Assembly (NCBI GenBank): GCA_016282135.1 | Contig: JAEEKA010000006.1 | Span: 1-64,000, forward strand | Length of the DNA: 64,000 nucleotides | Source of the DNA: Oscillospiraceae bacterium | GTDB lineage: Bacteria; Bacillota; Clostridia; Oscillospirales; Oscillospiraceae | Direction: 5' to 3' | In this document: positions 16,724 to 26,139 of the stretch, one piece after another | How positions within the stretch are numbered: the first letter of the stretch is position 1 | Layout of the letters: every line of letters starts with the position of its first letter | Made by a program: the position numbers and the translations under genes | The notes under the pieces: model-generated | Seen by the model: the letters and a program-made list of their open reading frames with translations, nothing else | Database searches by the model: none | Told to the model about the DNA's origin: nothing

Positions 16724-18225
16724 TCCGAGTCCTCCTCCATGGTCATTACGCCTCGCCCAACAGGGATCAGCAGCAATCGCTTCTCACGCAAGCTGACCCC
16801 CTCCAGCTCGTTCGCTGCCTGGATCGCTTGAACCGTACTGCCGTGATCCCGGGCCAGATCCCAAAGATCCCCGGAAGCGGCTCGTACAATCAGAGATGGA
16901 CCACCGGAGGCCTGCTTCGGGGTAAGTGTCCCACCGCAAAGATTCCGCAGCGCTTTGGTTTGACAATACCGCTGCTTTGCCTTCAGGGAGACTGCAAGCT
17001 GTCCGTTCTGCTGTCGGACCTCTATCGGGTACAGATGCCATTTCCAGTCCGTTGAGGGTTCCGCCTGCCGGTCCAGGCGAAGTTCCTGACGAAGAAGCTT
17101 GCTTTGAATTTTGCCGTCTCCGTCATAATACAACAGATTTACGCCAAGTTGACCCCGGGCCTCCTCTGTACCTCCCGGCTCTTGATCGGTAAACATGGTC
17201 CAATCCAGAAGTTTTACCGTCTCCAGCGGCAGTTCCAGATTTTTCGTCACATCCGCTTCCAATGTGTCCAGACAGGCGGAAAGCTCACAATTTTGCCATT
17301 CCGGACAGAATTCGCTGTCCAGAGAATAAGCGTCCTGGGTCAAGGTAACGGGCACATCGCCCCATAGCACCATCTGGGCCGTAAAGCTGACGTTCACCAG
17401 CAGGCGTCTGCTGTCAGGCTGTCCGTCGGTGTCGATCTCCACATGGTTAAAAATCGGCTGGATAGCAAGATGCGCGTCTTCCTCCATGCTTCGATCCAGA
17501 TCAGCGTATTGGGAGAATGGCACGCCGCCGGTCCAGGTGACGATTTCTCCGTCCTCAGTAAGCCCCAGAACCCGAAGCTTCAGCTCGCCATGGAAGATTG
17601 CCCTGTCCCCCATCACCCGACGATCCCCCAGCTCCACCCAGCATTGGGCTTTCAGCAGCCGATCCATGCCCTGGCCTTCCTCCGGCATCAGGACCTCATC
17701 CGCAATCCGGACCTCCTTTTCTGCGGCGCAAAGAGGCAGCCGCATTGGATAGGTCTCAGTTTTACACATCAGCCCCCGCGGGCATTCGCCCAGCTGCTGC
17801 AGCTCCAGCCTTGCAGGGGTAAGAACCGTCAACTCGCTTCCCAGGTCCGCCCGAATCAAAAGCTTCCTGCTGTTGATAAACCTCGCGTCGATGGATCGCA
17901 GCCAGCCCCAGTAGTGGACAACGGCTTCCGGCTGGGTTGAAATTTTCTTTGTTACGGTGAATGGGATCCAGAGTTCCAGACACTCAATACCCTCTCCGCT
18001 TGCCGGAACATAGATCACACCGGTCTGAATTCCGCCGCTCACCGTAATGCTGCCGCTGTCTACGGAACGGTTCTGCACCAGAACGGTGCCGAAGCAATCC
18101 ACTACCCGTCCTAACTCCGGAAGCGTTTCCGGGACGCTGATCTCCCCTGTTTGTTCCTGTTTCAGTCCGTCATAGCGTTTTTCCACCAGATACGTGATCG
18201 ACTGCGCGTGAAAAAGAATGTCCAT
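16720..18225 (-). CDS. sipL: SipL-like SpoIVA-interacting protein (SPOCS/DUF3794 and LysM domains)
   Basis: 501 residues: a SPOCS-like N-terminal region with IPFTVTKK near 95, a second with IADEVLMPEEGQGMDRLLK near 195 and a third near 270-370. It ends in a LysM domain with AASGDLWDLARDHGSTVQAI and ANELEG. This is the layout of Clostridioides SipL, whose LysM domain binds SpoIVA and tethers the coat. The direct overlap with spoIVA supports the same partnership. AAGGAGG eight bases before ATG 18225 sets the start against the longer frame to 18297. Confidence 0.9.
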   Translation of the reverse strand: MDILFHAQSITYLVEKRYDGLKQEQTGEISVPETLPELGRVVDCFGTVLVQNRSVDSGSITVSGGIQTGVIYVPASGEGIECLELWIPFTVTKKISTQPEAVVHYWGWLRSIDARFINSRKLLIRADLGSELTVLTPARLELQQLGECPRGLMCKTETYPMRLPLCAAEKEVRIADEVLMPEEGQGMDRLLKAQCWVELGDRRVMGDRAIFHGELKLRVLGLTEDGEIVTWTGGVPFSQYADLDRSMEEDAHLAIQPIFNHVEIDTDGQPDSRRLLVNVSFTAQMVLWGDVPVTLTQDAYSLDSEFCPEWQNCELSACLDTLEADVTKNLELPLETVKLLDWTMFTDQEPGGTEEARGQLGVNLLYYDGDGKIQSKLLRQELRLDRQAEPSTDWKWHLYPIEVRQQNGQLAVSLKAKQRYCQTKALRNLCGGTLTPKQASGGPSLIVRAASGDLWDLARDHGSTVQAIQAANELEGVSLREKRLLLIPVGRGVMTMEEDSE

Positions 18226-18286
18226 TTCTGCTTCCTCCTTGTAGATTCTATTCATACTTATGCGCGTAAAGAGCGGAACATGTGCA

Positions 18287-18430
18287 TCAACGCGCAAATA
18301 GACCCAGCATAATCAGCAGGCCGCCCAAAAGAAAACTGATCCAAAACGAGCCGATCAGCGCGGATACCAAAAAAGCCGCACCGGCCCATAAAAAGGGTCG
18401 GCACAGCACCCGATTGCAAAAAAACATCAT
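18287..18430 (-). CDS. Possible 47-residue hydrophobic peptide between rsgA and sipL
   Basis: MMFFCNRVLCRPFLWAG opens a 47-residue frame with one or two membrane helices and a short FAR tail. AAGGCGG lies close before ATG 18430. A longer form from TTG 18490 (67 residues) would add another hydrophobic stretch but has no ribosome site. It fills the gap between rsgA and sipL and could be a small sporulation membrane protein. It could equally be non-coding. No family was recognised. Confidence 0.4.
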   Translation of the reverse strand: MMFFCNRVLCRPFLWAGAAFLVSALIGSFWISFLLGGLLIMLGLFAR

Positions 18431-18499
18431 CCCACCGCCTTCCGTTGTAGCATACGCAAAAGGCAGCAGGATGATGCCTGCAAAAATCAATATTCAATT

Positions 18500-19396
18500 C
18501 TATGGGGCGGATTTCTGTTCCCAGGGCTTGATCTGCATAGCTGCCTCATACAGGCGCAAATAGCTCTTATGACGGGAGGAGCAAATTCCTCCCCGGGAAA
18601 CGGCGGCCAGAACACCGCAGTCTGGCTCTTTCCGGTGGGAGCAGTCCGGGAAGCGGCAATGCCCCAAGAAGGGCTGAAAGTCTGGGAAAAGGCCCTCCAA
18701 TTCTTCTTTGGGAATGGCTTCAACCTGTTCCAGATCGAAGGAGGAAAAACCCGGAGTGTCCACCGCGTAGGTCTTCTCACCCAGGGGGTAGAGCTCCACA
18801 TGGCGGGTGGTATGTCTGCCGCGGCCCAGCTTTTGGGAGACCTCGCCGGTCTCAATGGTCCGTTCCGGACAAAGCCGGGATAAAATCGCGCTCTTACCCA
18901 CACCGGAGTTTCCGGTGAAGGCGGCGGTTTTCCCCCGAATCAGCTCCCGCAGCGCCGCAATTCCTTCTCCCGTTTCCGCGCTGGTGCAGACTACAGGAAA
19001 ACCTGCACAGCGGTATATTTCCGCCAAAGGCTCCGGCGCGCTGAGATCGGTCTTGTTCACACAAATCACGGGTGTGACTCCCTGTCTAATGGCAATCGCG
19101 GTCATGCGGTCGATCAGAAAGGGATCCGTCACTGGGATGGAACAGGAAGCCAAAATCACCAGCGTATCCAAGTTCGCCACCGCAGGACGCAGGAAGCTGT
19201 TCTTCCGAGGCAGAATATCCGATACAGTGCCCTTTTCCTCCCCTTCAGGAAGTACAGAAACACGATCCCCAACCAGTGGGGACTCCCCTGTTTTCCGGAA
19301 CTTTCCCCTGGCGCGGCATTCCATAATCCGTTCTCCCGCAGCCACATAGTAGAAGCCGGAAAGCGCTTTGATAATAACGCCTTGTACTTGCTCCAT
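18500..19396 (-). CDS. rsgA: Ribosome small-subunit-dependent GTPase RsgA
   Basis: Circularly permuted GTPase acting in late 30S maturation. Motif order is permuted as expected: VNKTDLS (G4) near residue 115, then FTGNSGVGKSAIL (G1) near 165 and VDTPGFSSFDL (G3) near 210. The C-terminal zinc knuckle is CRFPDCSHRKEPDCG. 298 residues. It follows prkC by 14 bases, the same neighbour as in B. subtilis. The ribosome site is weak, suggesting coupling to prkC. Confidence 0.96.
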   Translation of the reverse strand: MEQVQGVIIKALSGFYYVAAGERIMECRARGKFRKTGESPLVGDRVSVLPEGEEKGTVSDILPRKNSFLRPAVANLDTLVILASCSIPVTDPFLIDRMTAIAIRQGVTPVICVNKTDLSAPEPLAEIYRCAGFPVVCTSAETGEGIAALRELIRGKTAAFTGNSGVGKSAILSRLCPERTIETGEVSQKLGRGRHTTRHVELYPLGEKTYAVDTPGFSSFDLEQVEAIPKEELEGLFPDFQPFLGHCRFPDCSHRKEPDCGVLAAVSRGGICSSRHKSYLRLYEAAMQIKPWEQKSAP

Positions 19397-19410
19397 AGCA
19401 GAGTACCGCG

Positions 19411-21441
19411 TCAGGGGTTCCCGCTTTCGGAGGGCTCCGGGGCTTCGTCGGAGGGCTCCGTTGACTCGCTGGAGGGCTCTGTGGGCTCACTGCTGGGAGG
19501 CGGCTCCGGCCCAAGAGACACTGTTAGCTGAATCGTGCTGCCGGGCATCACTTCATCCCCACCAACGGGATCCTGAGAAATCACGTGGTCAGCGGGTACA
19601 ATATCGCTGTATACTTTCGTGCTGTTTGCTTTCAGTCCAAGGCCATCAAGCTCTTCAATGGCTTCCGCCTCGCTCTTTCCGACAACGCTGGTAAGCGTCA
19701 CCGTCTGCTTGCCCTTGGAGACCACCACAATGACAGTGGTGCCTTCCTCGACCTCTGTACCGGCCTCCGGAGACTGGGAGATCACATAGCCCTCGGCAAC
19801 CGTGCTGCTGTAATCCTCTTGGATCTGGACCTCCAAATTCCTGCCTTTGATCGCCTCTGTGGCATTAGATTTGGACGTGCCCTCCACAAAGGGAACCTTC
19901 TGCATTTTAATTTCCCGACCCTTGCTGATGTAGACCGTTACAATCTGGCCGTTTTTCAGTTCCGTTCCCTCTTCTGGATCCGTACGAACCACGCGGCCTT
20001 CCTCAACGTCATCACTGAACTCTTTGTCCGTAAGGATGGTAAGCTGGATAGATAGGGCCTTGAGCAGGATGTTGGCATTTTCGGCGGTATAACCCTTCAG
20101 AGGAGGCATTTTGTCAGTCCGTTCTCCCAGAGAAATATAGACAAACACCTCTGTTCCGGGGGCGACCTTTTCTCCGTAGGCTGGTCGCTGATCGCAGATC
20201 ACACCTACGGGATATTTGTCATCGTCCTCCACGTAAATGTAGGAGCTTTCATTGGCCACAAGCTTAATGTTGGAGTATTCCTTGGGGAGATTTTCGTCAT
20301 AGATGTAACCGACAAGCTTCGGAACCTCGATTTCGCTGGGAACAGTGTCCATGGAAGCGGTGGAAGAATCTGTAGTCGTCTCATTGCCCGACCCGCCCAG
20401 AACCAGGAACAGCAGGCCAATCAGAGCAACCACAGCCAAAGAAATAGCAGCAATCATCCAAATCCGTCTGCGGCGTTCCTCCCGATCCTGGCGCTCATAC
20501 TCCCGTTCCAACTCCTTCTGCCGGTTAGCAGGGTTTGGCTGCTTCGCAGGCTGAACTCTTGGATTGCCAGCGCCTGTGGAGACGCTTCCCTTGGGCAGGA
20601 AGGTAAAGCGGATGGTGGGATTCTTGCGGAATTCCTCCATATCTTTCAGCATATCGGTAACGGAGGAATAGCGGATATTCAGATCAGAGCACATCGCGTG
20701 CATGGTGATCTGTTCCAGACCGGTAGGAATATCGCTGTTGAGCAGAGAGGGCGAAAGGGGCGTACCGTTAATGTGCTGAATCGCTACACTGACCGGGGTT
20801 TCGCCGTCGTAAGGAGGACGTCCCGTCAGCATCTCGTACATAACAACGCCCAGAGAATAGATATCGGAACGATTATCCACGCGGGCGCCTCTGGCCTGCT
20901 CTGGGGATATGTAGTGAACGGAGCCCAATGCCTCCTTGGTAAGTGTGTTCTGGGCGGAGGCGACTCGGGCTATACCAAAGTCGGCCACCTTGACGCTGCC
21001 GTCCTTAAGTATCATTACATTGTGCGGCTTAATGTCCCGGTGAATAATGCTCCGGCTATGGGCATGCTCCAACGCCTTGGCAATCTGAATGGAGAAATGA
21101 AGGGTTTCCCGCCAGGAAAGCGGGGCACGTTGATCCATATACTGTTTAAGTGTAATCCCATCGATCAATTCCATGACAATATAATCCAGCCCGTCGTTCT
21201 TGGATACGTCATAAACGCTGACGATATTGGGATGGGACATCATGGCGACAGCCTGGGATTCCCCGTGAAACCGACGTCGGAAGTCTGCGTCGTTGAGATA
21301 GTCGTCCTTGAGGATCTTCACCGCAACCAATCGGTTCAGCCGATGATCGATGGCCTTATACACCACAGCCATGCCGCCAACGCCGATGATCTCCAGAATC
21401 TCATATCGTCCATCCAGTACCATGCCGATATATTTTTCCAT
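19411..21441 (-). CDS. prkC: PASTA-domain serine/threonine protein kinase
   Basis: Membrane Ser/Thr kinase that senses muropeptides/lipid II. The kinase domain has GVGGMAVVYKA near 18, the HRDIKPHNVMI catalytic loop near 133, DFGIAR near 155 and LGSVHYISPEQARG in the activation segment. A basic juxtamembrane region and one helix (MIAAISLAVVALIGLLFLVL) are near 335. Four PASTA repeats follow, then a Pro/Ser/Glu-rich tail. AGGGGG before ATG 21441 is preferred over TTG 21459. It is paired with its phosphatase gene 19 bases upstream. Confidence 0.96.
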   Translation of the reverse strand: MEKYIGMVLDGRYEILEIIGVGGMAVVYKAIDHRLNRLVAVKILKDDYLNDADFRRRFHGESQAVAMMSHPNIVSVYDVSKNDGLDYIVMELIDGITLKQYMDQRAPLSWRETLHFSIQIAKALEHAHSRSIIHRDIKPHNVMILKDGSVKVADFGIARVASAQNTLTKEALGSVHYISPEQARGARVDNRSDIYSLGVVMYEMLTGRPPYDGETPVSVAIQHINGTPLSPSLLNSDIPTGLEQITMHAMCSDLNIRYSSVTDMLKDMEEFRKNPTIRFTFLPKGSVSTGAGNPRVQPAKQPNPANRQKELEREYERQDREERRRRIWMIAAISLAVVALIGLLFLVLGGSGNETTTDSSTASMDTVPSEIEVPKLVGYIYDENLPKEYSNIKLVANESSYIYVEDDDKYPVGVICDQRPAYGEKVAPGTEVFVYISLGERTDKMPPLKGYTAENANILLKALSIQLTILTDKEFSDDVEEGRVVRTDPEEGTELKNGQIVTVYISKGREIKMQKVPFVEGTSKSNATEAIKGRNLEVQIQEDYSSTVAEGYVISQSPEAGTEVEEGTTVIVVVSKGKQTVTLTSVVGKSEAEAIEELDGLGLKANSTKVYSDIVPADHVISQDPVGGDEVMPGSTIQLTVSLGPEPPPSSEPTEPSSESTEPSDEAPEPSESGNP

Positions 21442-21460
21442 ATCGATTCCCCCTTCCAAG

Positions 21461-22192
21461 TCAGCAGGCGATGAGAACGACGGTCACGTTATCCGGCGCG
21501 CCCCGTTCCTTTGCGATCCCCAGCAGGCGCTGGCAGCAGTCCTGCTTTCTGACTCCGTGAATCACTTCAAACAAAAGCTCCTGATCGGCCAGGTGATTGG
21601 TCAGGCCGTCGCTGCAAAGCAAGATACAGTCTCCCTGCCGCAGCGGAGCGGTGTAAAGGTCGCAGGCAACGGACTGCTCCGTGCCGATGGCCCGAGTAAT
21701 CAGATTCTTGCCCGGGTAGGACTTGGCCTGCTCGGAGGTCAACTCCCCCCGCTGAACCATCAGCTCCACAAGGGAGTGATCCACAGTAACACGCTGAATC
21801 CCCTGCCGGTTCATCAGATATCCTCTGCTGTCTCCCACGTTGGCATAATAGGCCCGTTTCCCCAAGGCAAGCACCGCTACCAGCGTTGTGCCCATACCGT
21901 TCATGTCCTCATTCAGCTGGGCGTTTTCATACACGGCGGTATTAGCAATGGAGACGGCGGTTCGCAGCAGATAATCCACCTGCTCCTGGCTCATGCCGGA
22001 ACGATAACCACGTTTGACCTCTTCAGAAAAAACCTCGGCAGCCAAACGGCTTGCCACATTGCCTGAACGGGCACCGCCCATTCCGTCGCAGACGACGGCA
22101 AGCAAATCATGATCTCCAAGCTTTTGAAGCAGATAATAGTCCTGATTTTGAGAACGCACCAGACCAGGATCGGTCAGCCCCCAAGCTTCCAT
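21461..22192 (-). CDS. prpC: PP2C-type serine/threonine protein phosphatase
   Basis: Manganese-dependent PP2C phosphatase, the usual antagonist of PrkC. Motifs: DPGLVRSQNQDYYLL near 8, VCDGMGGARSGNVAS near 35 (metal Asp), NVGDSRGYLM near 120, CSDGLTNHL near 180, and GAPDNVTVVLI at the end. AAGGAG before ATG 22192 is better placed than any site before 22243. The 243-residue protein is of normal size. Confidence 0.95.
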   Translation of the reverse strand: MEAWGLTDPGLVRSQNQDYYLLQKLGDHDLLAVVCDGMGGARSGNVASRLAAEVFSEEVKRGYRSGMSQEQVDYLLRTAVSIANTAVYENAQLNEDMNGMGTTLVAVLALGKRAYYANVGDSRGYLMNRQGIQRVTVDHSLVELMVQRGELTSEQAKSYPGKNLITRAIGTEQSVACDLYTAPLRQGDCILLCSDGLTNHLADQELLFEVIHGVRKQDCCQRLLGIAKERGAPDNVTVVLIAC

Positions 22193-22243
22193 GTGGCACA
22201 GCTCCTTCCTCTCCCCTGCAGGAATGAAGTCGGGGAGACACAT

Positions 22244-23278
22244 TTATGATAACGAGTTTTTCGCAAATTTCTTCCTCAACTGTCCGCAGGAAGCGTCAAT
22301 ATCGCTGCCGAGGGTTCTGCGGACGGTACATGCCACGCCCTGCTCTTCTAAAAGCTTCTGAAAACGCAGGACGGTTCCGCGTTCGCTGGGCTTCAGAGGG
22401 CTCTCCTCCACGTGATTCAGCGGGATCAAATTCACGTGGGCAGGCAGTCCCTTGAGCTTTTTCAGCAGCAGCCGGGCGGACTCCGGGCTGTCGTTGACAT
22501 CTCGGATCATAGCGTATTCAAAGGATATTCGGCGCCCGGTTTTTTCATAATAGGCCCGGCAGGCAGCCAACAGCTCGTCAACATTCCACCGGCGGTTGAC
22601 GGGCATGATTTTACTTCGGGTCTCGTCGTCAGGTGCATGAAGGCTGACCGAGAGGGTCAGTTGGAGCTTACTCTCCGCCAGCTCCAGAATTCGCGGCACA
22701 ATGCCGCAGGTGGAAAGGCTGATATGCCGCATACCGATGTTCCTGCCCTCCCCGCTGTTGACCAGCTCCAGGAAACGGCAAACATTGTCATAGTTATCCA
22801 GCGGTTCGCCGATGCCCATCAGCACAATATTGGAAACAGTCTGCCCCGAATCCAACTCAGTGAACATTACCTCGTCCAGCATTTCTCCGGCGGAAAGCCG
22901 CCGGACAAGACCGCCAATAGTGGAAGCGCAGAACGCGCAGCCCATAGGGCAGCCCACCTCGGAAGAAATGCAGACAGTATTGCCGTGATGATAGCGCATC
23001 AAAACTGTCTCCACGCAGCTTCCATCATGAAGCTGCCAGAGATATTTGATCGTCCCATCCAGTCGTGATTCCTGACGGCGCACAGCAACCGGCGCAGTCA
23101 GCAGATAATTCCGGGCCAGGACTTCCCGCAAAGTCTTGGGAAGGTCCGTCATTTCCTCGAAGGAGCGGACGCCGCGATGCAGCCAGGTGAAAACCTGTTT
23201 GGCCCGAAATGGCGGTTGGCCAAGCTCTGTCAGAGCGGATTTCAGTTCTGATAAATTCAGCGTTTTGATTTCAGTCAT
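22244..23278 (-). CDS. rlmN: 23S rRNA (adenine2503-C2)-methyltransferase RlmN
   Basis: Radical-SAM enzyme methylating A2503 of 23S rRNA and A37 of some tRNAs. The cluster motif is CPMGCAFCAS near 108, followed by GIGEPLDNYDN, the SLHAPDDETRSKIMPVNRRW block, and the catalytic cysteine in CTVRRTLGSDIDASCGQL at the end. 344 residues, full length. Sits between rsmB and prpC as in B. subtilis. Confidence 0.97.
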   Translation of the reverse strand: MTEIKTLNLSELKSALTELGQPPFRAKQVFTWLHRGVRSFEEMTDLPKTLREVLARNYLLTAPVAVRRQESRLDGTIKYLWQLHDGSCVETVLMRYHHGNTVCISSEVGCPMGCAFCASTIGGLVRRLSAGEMLDEVMFTELDSGQTVSNIVLMGIGEPLDNYDNVCRFLELVNSGEGRNIGMRHISLSTCGIVPRILELAESKLQLTLSVSLHAPDDETRSKIMPVNRRWNVDELLAACRAYYEKTGRRISFEYAMIRDVNDSPESARLLLKKLKGLPAHVNLIPLNHVEESPLKPSERGTVLRFQKLLEEQGVACTVRRTLGSDIDASCGQLRKKFAKNSLS

Positions 23279-23328
23279 AGTTCAATTCCGAAGGGACAAT
23301 ACATTTTCCACCCCATGGGATAGAATCA

Positions 23329-24630
23329 TCAATCATTCTTTCGCAGCTTTGCAATGAAGAATCCGTCGGTGCCCTCGTCGCAGGGCAGCAGGGTTTTCAT
23401 TCCATTCTCCACGGAGCTGATACCGGGCAATTCCAAGGAAACCGTGGAAAAATCGGGATGATCTGACAAAAAAGCCTCCACAACGGCCTCATTCTCCCGC
23501 CGAAGAATTGTGCAGGTGGAATACACTAGGGTTCCGCCGGGTCTCAGATGGGAAGCCTGAACCTCCAGGATTTGGCGCTGAAGCAGGGGCAACTGCTCCG
23601 CAGACCCAAGGTCTTTGTAGCGTATGTCCGGTTTCTTCCGGATCACGCCCAGGCCGGAGCATGGTACGTCGACAATTACGCAATCAAAGCGGTCTTTCCA
23701 GCCCGGATTCGAGCGGGTAGCGTCCTGCGCGCAAACAGAAAGGCAGGTAATTCCAAGTCTTTCCGCGCCGGCCTCCAGCAAGGGAAGCTTGTGCGGATGA
23801 ATGTCGCAGGCGGTAATGGAGCCATGGTTCTTCATAAGGATGGCGGATGCAAAGCTTTTTCCACCGGGCGCTGCGCAGCAATCCAGAATTTGTTCTCCCG
23901 ATTTCGGCTCCAGGGCCAACACCGCCAGCTTTGCAGCGGGGTCCTGGACATAGAACAGGCCGTCCCGATAGGCAGCGCTTTGTTCAATACCGCCGCCGGA
24001 AATAAGCAGGCAGTCAGGCAGCCAAGGATGCGGGACTGCCGCCATGCCCTCCGCTTCCAGGAAAGCAATCAAAGACTTCGTATCAGTCCGAAGCGTATTC
24101 ACCTGGGCGCAGATTGCCGGTGTATCATTGTGACATTGCAGCAGGGCTTCCAGCTTCTCTTCTCCCACATTCTCCCGCAGGAGATCCAGCAGCACCTTCG
24201 GATGACTGTATCGCAGGGACAGATCCTCCGGCATGCTTAGCCGGGCGGGATTCCGGAGCACAGCGCGCAGAAGACCGTTGACCAGTCCGGCCGCTCTGGG
24301 ATTGGCCAGACGCTTGGTCTGGTTTACCGCCTCATCCACCACAGCGGAGGGCGGGAGCTTATCGAAGAATTGCAGCTGACAGAACGCCAGCCGCAGCACG
24401 TCCAGCACCACGGGCTGAAGGGAGGAAAGCTTCCCTTTCAAATAACGGCTGATCCATTCATCCAGCAACAGACGGTTTTGGAATACGGAAGCGCAGAGCC
24501 GGGTAGCCAGGGCAGCGTCCCGGCGATCCAACCGGTCTTTGCCAAGCTGTTGTTTCAGCGCCGCGTCCATCCACGCGCCATTCCTGCGGCAGGCAATCAG
24601 CACAGATAAAGCGGTATCTCGGGCAGACAT
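23329..24630 (-). CDS. rsmB: 16S rRNA (cytosine967-C5)-methyltransferase RsmB
   Basis: Methylates C967 of 16S rRNA. The N-terminal NusB-like domain (MSARDTALSVLIACRR) is followed by the methyltransferase core: LDCCAAPGGKSFA near 245, the DVPCSGLGVIRKKPDIRY motif near 315, and YSTCTILRRENE with the catalytic Cys near 370. GGAG seven bases before ATG 24630 fits better than the site before 24675, giving 433 residues. Confidence 0.95.
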   Translation of the reverse strand: MSARDTALSVLIACRRNGAWMDAALKQQLGKDRLDRRDAALATRLCASVFQNRLLLDEWISRYLKGKLSSLQPVVLDVLRLAFCQLQFFDKLPPSAVVDEAVNQTKRLANPRAAGLVNGLLRAVLRNPARLSMPEDLSLRYSHPKVLLDLLRENVGEEKLEALLQCHNDTPAICAQVNTLRTDTKSLIAFLEAEGMAAVPHPWLPDCLLISGGGIEQSAAYRDGLFYVQDPAAKLAVLALEPKSGEQILDCCAAPGGKSFASAILMKNHGSITACDIHPHKLPLLEAGAERLGITCLSVCAQDATRSNPGWKDRFDCVIVDVPCSGLGVIRKKPDIRYKDLGSAEQLPLLQRQILEVQASHLRPGGTLVYSTCTILRRENEAVVEAFLSDHPDFSTVSLELPGISSVENGMKTLLPCDEGTDGFFIAKLRKND

Positions 24631-24714
24631 AGACAACTCCAATGTAAGGCGCGCTTGATAATGCTTTAGATTCATCGCACGGCGACGCCTCAGTGATTTG
24701 TTCGCTATTTCGTT

Positions 24715-25629
24715 TTACATTAGAATCGGGTGACCCCGGAAATAATCTGCGGCGGCCATTGCTTTTCCGCCGGGAGCCTGGAGCTTGGTAATCATAATCG
24801 CACCGTCTCCGCAGCCTACAGCCAGGCCCTGCTTGGTGAGCGCGAAGGGCACGCCGGGCGCGGCAGAGGCTTCCCCGGTCCAGGGACGGGCCTCCCATAT
24901 TTTAAAATCGGTGCCCCCCAGGTTCGTTGTGGCTGCGGGCCAGGGATTTAAGCCCCGGATCTGCGCCAGAATCGCTCGGGCGGGTCTGTTCCAGTCGATG
25001 GGCGAAAGCTCCTTCGTCAGCATGGGGGCGTAGGTAGCCAATGCCGGATCCTGGGGTGTACGGGTGGCGGTGCCAGTTGCAATGGCGTCAAGGGTGTCCC
25101 GCAGCAGTTCGGCGCCGAGAATTGCCAGGCGGTCCATCAGTTCCCCTGCCGTTTCGGTTTCTCCGATGGGAGTGATGCGTACATCAATGACGTCCCCCTC
25201 ATCCATTCCGGCGCTCAGGTACATAGCGGTCACGCCGGTTTCCGGCAAATCATTCAGCACCGCCCACTGGACGGGAGCTGAGCCGCGAAGAGCAGGCAAA
25301 ACGCTTCCGTGGATGTTGATGCAGCCCAGACGTGGAATGTCCAGCACCCGCTGGGGCAGAATCTTCCCGTAGGCCACAACCACAATCAAATCCGGAGCCA
25401 GCGACTTCAGCGTTTCATAGGTCTCATCGTCCTTGAAGGTGGCGGGCTGATATACCGTCAGGCCGTGGGCCTGAGCCAGGACCTTCACCTCGGAGGGAAT
25501 CATCTTCATACCCCGGTTTTTGGGGGTGTCAGGCTTGGTATAAACGCCGATTACCTGGTGTTCTGTCTTCAGAACGGCCTCCAGACAATCCGCGGCAAAG
25601 GCCGGAGTGCCCATGAAGACCAACCTCAT
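24715..25629 (-). CDS. fmt: Methionyl-tRNA formyltransferase
   Basis: Formylates initiator Met-tRNA. MRLVFMGTPAFAADCLEAV opens the Rossmann core, INIHGSVLPALRGSAPVQWA carries the folate-site His and nearby residues, and GVTAMYLSAGMDEGD follows. The C-terminal OB domain includes IRGLNPWPAA. The ATG overlaps the TGA of def by four bases, with AGGAGG in the def tail, so deformylase and formyltransferase are coupled. Confidence 0.97.
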   Translation of the reverse strand: MRLVFMGTPAFAADCLEAVLKTEHQVIGVYTKPDTPKNRGMKMIPSEVKVLAQAHGLTVYQPATFKDDETYETLKSLAPDLIVVVAYGKILPQRVLDIPRLGCINIHGSVLPALRGSAPVQWAVLNDLPETGVTAMYLSAGMDEGDVIDVRITPIGETETAGELMDRLAILGAELLRDTLDAIATGTATRTPQDPALATYAPMLTKELSPIDWNRPARAILAQIRGLNPWPAATTNLGGTDFKIWEARPWTGEASAAPGVPFALTKQGLAVGCGDGAIMITKLQAPGGKAMAAADYFRGHPILM

Positions 25630-26129
25630 GCTTTTTCCTCCTGCTCCTTTTCTTGCCGGACCATGTCCTCATATTCCTCCTGGGTCAGCATCCGATAGGC
25701 GCGTTCAGTATAGAGATGACCGTCCAGATGCTCCAGTTCGTGGCAGAAGCAGCGGGCAATCAGTTCTTCGCCTTCATATTCAAACCAGTCGCCGTGGCGG
25801 TCCTGGGCCTCTACCTTCACATAGTTGGGACGCTTCACCATACCGAATTTTTCCGGCACGCTGAGGCAGCCCTCCAGGCCATCCTGTTCTCCGGACTGTT
25901 CCAGAATTCTGGGGTTCACCAGTTCAATGATCTCTTCACCGAGGTCAACAACCACTACTCTGCGAAGCACACCCACCTGGGGTGCAGCCAAGCCGACCCC
26001 GTTGGCCTGCACCAGAGTCTCCTTCATGTCGTCAATCAGGGTGGCAAGGCGTTCGTCAAAGGAAGTCACGGAACGGCTTTTCTTTGCAAGCGTCGGGTTG
26101 CCTTCGATGATGATATTTCTGGTTGCCAT
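25626..26129 (-). CDS. def: Peptide deformylase
   Basis: Removes formyl from nascent N-termini. The three metal-site motifs are present: GVGLAAPQVGV near 45, EGCLSVPE (metal Cys) near 90 and CHELEHLDGHL (HExxH) near 131. 167 residues. AGGAG seven to eight bases before ATG 26129 sets the start, against the longer frame to 26165 that runs into priA. Confidence 0.96.
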   Translation of the reverse strand: MATRNIIIEGNPTLAKKSRSVTSFDERLATLIDDMKETLVQANGVGLAAPQVGVLRRVVVVDLGEEIIELVNPRILEQSGEQDGLEGCLSVPEKFGMVKRPNYVKVEAQDRHGDWFEYEGEELIARCFCHELEHLDGHLYTERAYRMLTQEEYEDMVRQEKEQEEKA

Positions 26130-26139
26130 ATTTTTTCTC

